A stretch of DNA of 34,472 nucleotides from Candidatus Thorarchaeota archaeon (GTDB lineage Archaea > Asgardarchaeota > Thorarchaeia > Thorarchaeales > Thorarchaeaceae). The stretch covers positions 1-34,472 of the forward strand of contig JAEOTX010000043.1 of the NCBI GenBank assembly GCA_016839605.1. The letters run 5' to 3'. Positions within the stretch are counted from its first letter, which is position 1. Every line of letters starts with the position of its first letter. A program made the position numbers and the translations under genes. This document shows, piece after piece, positions 25,714-33,407 of the stretch. The notes beneath the pieces were generated by a model. The model was not told where the DNA came from and ran no database searches. It was given only the letters and a program-made list of their open reading frames with translations.

Positions 25714-27540
25714 ATGGGGATCTTCAGCGGTTTGGATAAGAATAGGCAACTCCTTCTTCTCTGTCTCATTCTGATAGGATCATCTGCTCTGCTGGGACAT
25801 GCAATACAAAATGATTTTGGAGCAATAGATGTTGATTATATCAGAATTGTAGATGAGAGTGGTTTCGCAGTAACTGGAAAACTATATCGTCCGGTGACAG
25901 CAACTGAAGATAATCCCGCGCCGGGAGTCTTGCTGCTACATGGAATGAACAACGATAAGGACACTGAAGGTCCTGCTGCATTGGAGCTCGCCAGAAGGGG
26001 CATTGTTGCTTTAGCTTTGGATCAGATAAGTCACGGTGACTCGGATCGCATTATTGATATCATGGGATACTTCACTGGAGCTTTCGACTCCACACTTGGT
26101 GGAAATGCAGCATATCAGTGGTTGAAATCCCTTCCATATGTTGATGAAGCGCAAACTGGTTTGGTGGGTCATAGTATGGGTGCCGGTACTGCGGCTGCAA
26201 TCGCGGCAACTAACCCGGACCATCGAGCTATCGTGATTCAAGCAGATGGTCCGTATAACCTCACAACTCACAGTTACATGAACAACTATCTAGCTGTATG
26301 GTCTATCTATGAGGAATTATTCACAACTCAGCCAAGGTCGGAGTTTCTTCAAGATAGTCTTGAATTGATAGCGTATAATGAGAATCTCACCTCTGCGAGT
26401 AATGCTGAAGCTGACTTCACATACGGAAGCTTCACCGATGGTTCAGCGCACAGATATGCACAGTGTCCGTGTACTCACCCGGGAGCAACGTGGAACTCCA
26501 AGGGAGTAAGTGAAACCACTGCGTGGATGCTTCAGGCACTTATGGGAATGACTGAGTCTGAGGCTACGACTCTCTCTGCTGAGTCAACACAGACCTATAT
26601 GATCAGAGAAGGTGCCACATTATTGGCATTGATTGTGTCAGTCATCTCATTAATCCCATTAGCCAGCATTATCTTGGAGATACCATATTTCAGCAAGATA
26701 GCTAGACCTTTGCCGCAGAAATTCCCGACACAGGGGAGAAAGTGGTGGGGCTATGCAATCTTGAACTCACTAATTGGCGGGATTACTTTCCTTTTCCTGC
26801 CTTCGCTAGGTTTACTGGGGGGAGCTGTACTAGGTGCGTTTGCACCAATCTTTCTCTTGGTGACGGGAAATGGCCTGCTACTCTGGTTTCTTGTCAATGC
26901 CCTCATTGCATGGATTTTCTACAAGATGTGGTTCAGAAAAGCCTCGGTCGGAAATGAAGGGATCACCCATGCAGATGTTGGTCGTCTTGAAACCATAAGG
27001 GATCCCGAGAGTCGCGATGTGATTTTCCGAACTGTTGTACTCTCGGTTGCCCTAATCGCGTATTTGTATATCCTTGTGGGAGCGTCACAGCAATTCCTGG
27101 CAATCGAGTTCAGGTATATGTGGCCAGTCCTTAAGATATTCACACCAGAGAAGTTTGGTCAGTTCATAGTTAACATTCTCCCAGTGTTCCCATTCTTCTT
27201 GATCAATGGGGGAGTGTATGCATATGGCATGATGAGGCTTCCTGAATCAGATTCGCCATTGAAGACGCAGATGATTTGGTGGATCAAGATTGTCTTTGCC
27301 ATGGAATCTACACTTCTGGTGTTGATTCTTGTCAACTACCTCCCAATGTTCCTATTTGGAACCGGACCTTTGCTCTTGATGGGACTCTATGGAATTTTCC
27401 TCATGGCATACTTGCCGATTTTTGCAGGAATCTTCTTCATCATGACAGCGTTCTATGCCAAGACAGGAAGAATCTACTTGGGTTCCATAATGGCCACACT
27501 CTTGGTAGTTTGGATCATGACTGCGGGAATGCTAATCTAA
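25714..27540 (+). CDS. alpha/beta hydrolase fused to C-terminal polytopic membrane domain
   Basis: GVLLLHGMNNDKDTEGPAALELARRGIVALALDQISHGDS; nucleophile elbow GLVGHSMGAGTAAAIA; about 7 or more hydrophobic helices after residue 290. Confidence 0.85.
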   Translation: MGIFSGLDKNRQLLLLCLILIGSSALLGHAIQNDFGAIDVDYIRIVDESGFAVTGKLYRPVTATEDNPAPGVLLLHGMNNDKDTEGPAALELARRGIVALALDQISHGDSDRIIDIMGYFTGAFDSTLGGNAAYQWLKSLPYVDEAQTGLVGHSMGAGTAAAIAATNPDHRAIVIQADGPYNLTTHSYMNNYLAVWSIYEELFTTQPRSEFLQDSLELIAYNENLTSASNAEADFTYGSFTDGSAHRYAQCPCTHPGATWNSKGVSETTAWMLQALMGMTESEATTLSAESTQTYMIREGATLLALIVSVISLIPLASIILEIPYFSKIARPLPQKFPTQGRKWWGYAILNSLIGGITFLFLPSLGLLGGAVLGAFAPIFLLVTGNGLLLWFLVNALIAWIFYKMWFRKASVGNEGITHADVGRLETIRDPESRDVIFRTVVLSVALIAYLYILVGASQQFLAIEFRYMWPVLKIFTPEKFGQFIVNILPVFPFFLINGGVYAYGMMRLPESDSPLKTQMIWWIKIVFAMESTLLVLILVNYLPMFLFGTGPLLLMGLYGIFLMAYLPIFAGIFFIMTAFYAKTGRIYLGSIMATLLVVWIMTAGMLI

Positions 27541-27620
27541 GCAAGGAACTCCTCGATTGGGACAAATAGGAATCCCAACCTCACGCTCATATTCATGAGA
27601 AATTCAGATTGGACCATGTC

Positions 27621-27902
27621 TTAGTGACATTGTGTGCACAATGCTAGAGGTACTTGACCAGTCATAAGATAGTGAAAAGCTAGAAAGCCGATAAACCCAA
27701 TGACTAAGACGAGCAGGATTATTACACCCCTTCTCAATTGTCTCAGCTCCTGACCTGCCGTCGCAAATCTTCTTCTGGATTTTATAACTTGCTGCTGTCC
27801 TTTACCTTCAATGATGCACTCATTAATTAGGCATTCACTTGTTTCAGCGCAAGTGGTTGCGCCGATTTGCTTGTTTATAACTCTGTAAGGAAGAGTTGAC
27901 AT
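27621..27902 (-). CDS. single-TM protein ending in CTQCH (putative monoheme or truncated cytochrome)
   Basis: RRRFATAGQELRQLRRGVIILLVLVIGFIGFLAFHYLMTGQVPLALCTQCH-stop; positive residues before the TM predict an extracytoplasmic CXXCH. Confidence 0.55.
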   Translation of the reverse strand: MSTLPYRVINKQIGATTCAETSECLINECIIEGKGQQQVIKSRRRFATAGQELRQLRRGVIILLVLVIGFIGFLAFHYLMTGQVPLALCTQCH

Positions 27903-27914
27903 GGCGACTCATTG

Positions 27915-28685
27915 GTGTCAGATGGTATTCATATTCAGACACAGGGCCTTTCCAAGGATTTTGGCTCTGTTATTGCGCTGAGAGACCTCGACCTTGCTGT
28001 TCGGAAGGGTAGTGTCTTTGGCTACCTTGGACCAAATGGAGCAGGGAAGACAACAACTGTCAGAATTCTTTCCGGTCTTTTGAAGCCGACTTCAGGGACT
28101 GCAACAGTCTGTGGTTTTGATGTGCATTCTGAACGAAATAGTATCAAGAGAGTCACAGGACTTCTGCCCGAATCACCGGGACTTTACTCGAAGTTATCTG
28201 CTGTGGAGTTTCTAGAGTTCATTGGAGCCTTGAACAATACGGGCGGAGAATCACTCCGTAGACGGATTGATAGTCTTCTGGGAATCCTAGGACTTGAAGG
28301 AAGACAGAATGACCTCTTAGAGAGTTACAGCAGCGGTATGAAACAGAAGGTGCTTGTTGCATCGACTATGCTTCATGAACCAGAACTAGTGTTCCTTGAT
28401 GAACCTACTTCAAGACTGGATCCAGCCGCAAGTGTCCTCGTCAAAGAAATCATCCTTGCTATGGCAAAGGAAACTGATACAACATTCTTCATTTGCACCC
28501 ACATGACAGATTTCGCTGAAGATGTATGTGAGGTCATTGGGATATTGAATGAGGGAATCTTAACGACCCTAGGTGCACCGAATGATATCATCGAACAGAC
28601 AGGCGGCAATGATCTCGAAGATGCTTACCTCAAGATAGTGGGCGGTGGAATCGATCGAGAAACCCTCTTGAGCTGGAGGCATTGA
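27915..28685 (+). CDS. ABC transporter ATP-binding protein
   Basis: GPNGAGKTTTVRI, SYSSGMKQKVLVASTMLHEPELVFLDEPTSRLDP. GTG at 27915 (ORF track begins at TTG 27912). Confidence 0.93.
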   Translation: MSDGIHIQTQGLSKDFGSVIALRDLDLAVRKGSVFGYLGPNGAGKTTTVRILSGLLKPTSGTATVCGFDVHSERNSIKRVTGLLPESPGLYSKLSAVEFLEFIGALNNTGGESLRRRIDSLLGILGLEGRQNDLLESYSSGMKQKVLVASTMLHEPELVFLDEPTSRLDPAASVLVKEIILAMAKETDTTFFICTHMTDFAEDVCEVIGILNEGILTTLGAPNDIIEQTGGNDLEDAYLKIVGGGIDRETLLSWRH

Positions 28686-28686
28686 C

Positions 28687-30333
28687 TTGGTCAGGGTCTG
28701 GGCGGCCATAGCGAAAGCGGAGTTTCTTGTTCGAACTGTCAAACTCCACAAATCTCGCAAGATTCTGTATCCGCTCGCTTTTGGGATTTCACTCGCATTC
28801 GGATTATTTCTTGTTCCACGACTAGTAGGTTTCTTCTTCACAGAAGTTGGCGCAGCGTTCAAAGCAATGCTTGCGACATCTTTCCCAGGTATGCTAAGGA
28901 CGATAATGCTTGCTGTTTGGATGTTCATTCTGATTATTCCAATCTCGAACAGTCTTGAGAACGTCAAGATGGGACAGTGGGAGATCCTCTTCAGCAACAA
29001 TGTAAAGACGAGAGACCTTCTTTTCGGAACATTTGTGGGAAGAATCCCAGTCTATGGCATCTTTGTCATTGCATTGGCCCCAATAGTGGTGTCCCCCTTT
29101 GTCTTTGCGTACAATGTCTCAATACTTGGCCAGCTATTGATGTATCTAGTGATCTTCGTATTTGCAATTGTGACCATCTGGCTTTCGACAGTGTTCAGCA
29201 CAGCCATTCATGCAAAGATTGGTTCTTCCCCTCGGGGGGATGATATTGGCAAAGCATTGAGTTGGGGCCTTGTTCCACTAGTTGCGATCCCTGCTATGGG
29301 TTCAATGTATTGGACGTCTAGTGTTGTGGCCCTGCTGGACTTGGAGATCTCAATGATTCTTCCATCAACTTGGTGTGCAGATATTCTAACTTGGATTGCG
29401 ATGTACACAGGGACGCTTAGGCCATCATCAGTTATGAATCTTGAACTCTATTGGTTTGCAGTCAGTCCCATCGTGGATGTTTTGATACTAGGGATATTTA
29501 CAATGGTCGTGTTCTATGTTGGATTCAAGAGTGCAGATCGATATTTTGCATATAGTGTTAGCCAGGGAAGTCAGAAAGTTCTTAGAGCAGGGCCAGAGAA
29601 TCTATTCATCAGGGGGATTCGTAGGGCCTTCGGAGAGTATTTCGGGACTATTGTTGCTACCTCCTTCAAAGATTTTACAAGGAAACTGCAGAATATAGCA
29701 AAGTTGTCATATGGACTGTTTCTAGCTATCCTCATGCCTTTGCTCATTGGCTTCGGCCCATTTACAACCATGGTTGATGATCCGATTTTCGTTCCCGTCA
29801 TGTCATCATTGACGTTGGGAATGATATCAGGAATATTTTCGGGTGTAATATTTGGAGGTGTTGGACTTCTTGATAGTCGTGATCAGCTTTGGATCCTGAA
29901 GAGCACACCCAGAGGAGCTCAAAAGTTCATTGTAGCTAGAGTGATATCATATATGATGGTGGGAATTCCCTATGCTCTCTTTCCTGCAATATTCACAGGA
30001 GTCTTACTCAATTTCACATTGAGCGATACCCTATTGATGTGCATTTTTGTTTATTCGATAGTACTAGGAGGAATCTTCGTTGGTGTTGGGATTACAGCAA
30101 GTAATCCTTCATTTGAGGACACGTCGAGTGGTGCATTCATCATCAATCAAATTGCGACAATTCTCATCCTAATGATCTTGATAATTGTGTCAATCATTCA
30201 GGGTGTGATAGTCGCGATCACTCAAGGTGTCTTTGGTGCATCTATGCTCCTGTCCAGCATTCTCACACCGATAATTGGGCTAGTGATACTGATGCTTGGA
30301 ATGATTAGACTAAACTTCTTGGAGGCGGACTGA
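28687..30333 (+). CDS. ABC-2-like polytopic permease
   Basis: Large hydrophobic protein directly following the ATPase; TTG start at 28687. Confidence 0.75.
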   Translation: MVRVWAAIAKAEFLVRTVKLHKSRKILYPLAFGISLAFGLFLVPRLVGFFFTEVGAAFKAMLATSFPGMLRTIMLAVWMFILIIPISNSLENVKMGQWEILFSNNVKTRDLLFGTFVGRIPVYGIFVIALAPIVVSPFVFAYNVSILGQLLMYLVIFVFAIVTIWLSTVFSTAIHAKIGSSPRGDDIGKALSWGLVPLVAIPAMGSMYWTSSVVALLDLEISMILPSTWCADILTWIAMYTGTLRPSSVMNLELYWFAVSPIVDVLILGIFTMVVFYVGFKSADRYFAYSVSQGSQKVLRAGPENLFIRGIRRAFGEYFGTIVATSFKDFTRKLQNIAKLSYGLFLAILMPLLIGFGPFTTMVDDPIFVPVMSSLTLGMISGIFSGVIFGGVGLLDSRDQLWILKSTPRGAQKFIVARVISYMMVGIPYALFPAIFTGVLLNFTLSDTLLMCIFVYSIVLGGIFVGVGITASNPSFEDTSSGAFIINQIATILILMILIIVSIIQGVIVAITQGVFGASMLLSSILTPIIGLVILMLGMIRLNFLEAD

Positions 30334-30337
30334 TATA

Positions 30338-31825
30338 ATGAGAATCACAAGATTGGGCGCTTCCATCCTTCTTCTCATTATGATATCAATGGGTTCGGTG
30401 CCGATTGGCAACAACACTGTCGCAGATGTCCATTCTCCGAAATTCGATTTCTCTGTGAGTGAGGAGATCACTGGAGTTCCATATGTCTGGCAAGAGGTCA
30501 ATGGATTCTGCTTCCCCTCTGCACTCTCAATGGTATTGCAGGGTATGGGATTGGATCTTAGTCTCTATGATATATTGGCAGCGTCCGGGACTGGATTCTC
30601 AATGGTATCTATCAGTGTTGATGAGGTCATGATGTTCTCTCCAGGTGTGATGGTGCGACAGGTGCCATGGTTTGAGTTCTTCACGGACCTCTATGGTCTC
30701 GAAATGCAATTCTATCTAGATTCGGACACAGAATATGGATATAATGCACTGCAGATTTTAGGAGGCTGGGGATCGACCGCCATTGACTATAGCGATTCGG
30801 TTTTAATAACTCCGCTCAATGTCGTGCGAGAGTCCATCGATGCAGGTTATCCACTCGCAATCTCTGTAGATACATACTACCTTCCACCTGTAGATTGGGA
30901 CATCATCAGAAACTATGTTGGACCGTTAGAGCCTAATGGTGTTGGACATGCTATTACAATTGTGGGTTACAATGACACATCTCAGACTGTCCAGGTCCAC
31001 GATCCTGGCGTTGGTTTGATGGAACCATATTGTGGATATCCAGACGACGGTCGTTGGAACTATACCATGTCCTATAGCACACTTGATGATGCATGGCAAT
31101 CTTGTGGTTATGTCACTTTTAGAGTATCAAATGGTACAGGACGTGTCTCAGATTTTGAGGACAAACTTGCCTCGTATATTTCCCAGAGAATGGTTGGTAA
31201 CCGCTCAGCATATTTTGAAGGTAGTGAGAATTACTTCTACTTGGGTACAGGAGCAGATGCTTTCAGAGGGATGGGACTTGACATGACTCTGGAAGCAATA
31301 CGCGACTACTGTTATCACTATATGGAAGTTGACAAGCCGAATGCAATTCGATATCTTGGGCATAACCTTGAGGTCATGATGACAATGCAGTATCATGCAT
31401 ATAGAAGCTCCCTTGACTCGTTACCTGACCTTCTTCCATCAATAGACCTTGATGCGTTCTTGAATGAAGCTAGAGAAGCCCTCACACATATGAAGGCATT
31501 GAGTCATAATTCATCTATCACAAGTGGGATTGATGTCATTAGTCGTGACACCATTCTATACAACACATTCTTTGGAATGGCTGCAAGCTTCGAATCTTCA
31601 CATGATCTCGATGGAGCAATAAGCGAGTTCACAGAGGAGCTTGATGAAATTGCAGGCCATTTCTTTGCGATTGCAGATTCCTGGAAGGCGGCTGGTGAAG
31701 CTTTGTCTAATGAACTGGAGAGGCTACAGCCAATATTCGATGACAATCTAATAGTTGCAATTGGTGGTACAGCGAGTATCTTACTCATAAGCGTCGTATT
31801 CATGCAATGGAGGCGAAGGCGTTAG
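30338..31825 (+). CDS. secreted, C-terminally membrane-anchored papain-like / C39-like cysteine protease
   Basis: Signal-like N-terminus; WQEVNGFCFPSALSMVLQGMG (Q, C), GHAITIVGYNDTSQTVQVHDPG (H, D); C-terminal TM followed by WRRRR. Confidence 0.75.
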   Translation: MRITRLGASILLLIMISMGSVPIGNNTVADVHSPKFDFSVSEEITGVPYVWQEVNGFCFPSALSMVLQGMGLDLSLYDILAASGTGFSMVSISVDEVMMFSPGVMVRQVPWFEFFTDLYGLEMQFYLDSDTEYGYNALQILGGWGSTAIDYSDSVLITPLNVVRESIDAGYPLAISVDTYYLPPVDWDIIRNYVGPLEPNGVGHAITIVGYNDTSQTVQVHDPGVGLMEPYCGYPDDGRWNYTMSYSTLDDAWQSCGYVTFRVSNGTGRVSDFEDKLASYISQRMVGNRSAYFEGSENYFYLGTGADAFRGMGLDMTLEAIRDYCYHYMEVDKPNAIRYLGHNLEVMMTMQYHAYRSSLDSLPDLLPSIDLDAFLNEAREALTHMKALSHNSSITSGIDVISRDTILYNTFFGMAASFESSHDLDGAISEFTEELDEIAGHFFAIADSWKAAGEALSNELERLQPIFDDNLIVAIGGTASILLISVVFMQWRRRR

Positions 31826-31912
31826 TGACTGGAGATTGCATGATATCATGAGAATGTCAGAAGTCCTTAGGAATTCGATTATGTTTTATTCCGCCTTCAC
31901 ATCTACTAAGAC

Positions 31913-32710
31913 ATGACACAACTCAAGCACTGGCTTATACGAGAAGAGGAAGAGGGGCAGATTGTATGGCTCCTTCTAAACCATCCCGAGAAGAAGAATG
32001 CATTCAATGAAGAAGTGGGCGTGGAATTCAGTCAATTCGTTGATGGACTGCATTCAAACTCAGAAATACGCGTTCTGGTCATCTCAACTGCATTAGATGA
32101 TATCTTCACTGCAGGAGCAGATATTGAGGGCTTCTTCAAGATCTATGAGAGAGATGTCTACAGTGCAGCTGTTGAGATTTCGAAGACGACTCAGAGCATG
32201 TTTGGCAAGCTCGAAAGCCTACCCTTCCCAGTCATTTCCGCAGTGAAAGGACTCAATTTGACAGCGGGGCTTGAGATGGCATTATGCTGTGATATCATAA
32301 TCGCTGCAGACAATGCGAAATTCGGACAGATTGAACCGAAGCACGGAATCATCCCTGGAGGTGGCGCTACTCAGAGGCTCGCACGATTGGTTGGTCCGCT
32401 CAAGGCTCGAGAGCTAATCTACACCTGTGATATTATTGATGCTGAAGAAGCACTGCGGATTGGTTTAGTCAACAATGTCGTTCCACTCTCAGTCTTGGAG
32501 TCTTATGTAAACGACTTCTGCAAGAAGATAATCAAAAACTCAAAGCAAGCTATTGCGAAATCTAAAGACTTGATCAACAAGGGGATGTACAATAATCCGC
32601 AAGGATTCGAAGGAGAAAACATAGGATTTGGAGAAGTGTTTGCGTCTGGAGAGCCGATGGAGAGATTGTCCGCATTTATGGAAGCCAGGAAGAAAAAGGG
32701 AAATAGGTAA
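31913..32710 (+). CDS. enoyl-CoA hydratase/isomerase (crotonase) family
   Basis: LNHPEKKNAFNEE, TAGADIEGF, GLEMALCCDIIIAADNAKFGQIEPKHGIIPGGGATQRLARLVG. Confidence 0.94.
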   Translation: MTQLKHWLIREEEEGQIVWLLLNHPEKKNAFNEEVGVEFSQFVDGLHSNSEIRVLVISTALDDIFTAGADIEGFFKIYERDVYSAAVEISKTTQSMFGKLESLPFPVISAVKGLNLTAGLEMALCCDIIIAADNAKFGQIEPKHGIIPGGGATQRLARLVGPLKARELIYTCDIIDAEEALRIGLVNNVVPLSVLESYVNDFCKKIIKNSKQAIAKSKDLINKGMYNNPQGFEGENIGFGEVFASGEPMERLSAFMEARKKKGNR

Positions 32711-32773
32711 ACTATCTGTTAATTTATGACAAAGAATATCACTCACGAAGACAGTAGGAGCATAAACGAAGAA

Positions 32774-32793
32774 GGGGGTCCTTGTGACTCCCT
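32774..32793. other. imperfect stem-loop, possible terminator
   Basis: GGGGTC-cttgt-GACTCCC (one bulge) followed by the pyrimidine-rich tctctcatctttct. Confidence 0.3.
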
Positions 32794-32941
32794 CTCTCAT
32801 CTTTCTACTGAATCAACGTTCTTGGAATCAGAGCCCAATTAAAATGCGAAGACTTTTACTAGCTTTTAACAATGAAGTTATCATTAGGTCTTGCTGCAGC
32901 AGAAGAACATGACCAGCTTTGCCCGAAACGAGTCGATAGAC

Positions 32942-33337
32942 ATGAGTACAACCTGGTTCATTGCGAAGGAGTATCTGAAAAGGCTGGAGGTCAATTTTGA
33001 GGAGCATGGAAGAAAGACCTTCAGCTTGTACCCCTATGGACCTACAGAAACCAAGGAGATCGAGGTATTTCCAGGCACGCAATGGATTACTCTCACGACT
33101 AGACTCATGGACTTGAGCACTGTTTCGAAGAAAGCCAAGCTGTATGAAACTCTTCTCAAGTCAAATGCAAAGCTTGCAGAAATGACATTCGGAATTGACA
33201 AGAAGAACTACCTAATCATTAGGAACGCCATGCCTGTCATAGGCATCTCGTATGATGTCTTCAATTGCACATATGAGGCACATCTTGCTGGAATCAGATT
33301 CTTCCATAACAAACTCAAACCATCTCTCACTTCTTGA
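32942..33337 (+). CDS. YbjN/CesT-like small protein (tentative)
   Basis: MSTTWFIAKEYLKRLEVNFEEHG...LYETLLKSNAKLAEMTFGIDKKNYLIIRN layout resembles the YbjN/type III chaperone-like fold; ATG at 32942. Confidence 0.5.
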   Translation: MSTTWFIAKEYLKRLEVNFEEHGRKTFSLYPYGPTETKEIEVFPGTQWITLTTRLMDLSTVSKKAKLYETLLKSNAKLAEMTFGIDKKNYLIIRNAMPVIGISYDVFNCTYEAHLAGIRFFHNKLKPSLTS

Positions 33338-33368
33338 AATGGCGAATCTACTTCTAGGATTAGATTTG

Positions 33369-33403
33369 AAAAAAAAGAAGGTAGAGGGGGTCTCCCCCCC
33401 CTC
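33369..33403 (-). terminator. intrinsic-terminator-like hairpin plus T8 for the minus-strand surface protein gene
   Basis: GAGGGGG-tctccc-CCCCCTC immediately after the TAA at 33408-33410; on minus, followed a few nt later by TTTTTTTT (33376-33369). Confidence 0.65.
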
Positions 33404-33407
33404 CGAT

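Noticed and set aside
26440-26500. CPCTH segment in the hydrolase considered as a heme-binding motif
   Set aside because: CPCTH is CXCXH, not CXXCH, and sits inside a hydrolase domain where His is more likely catalytic.
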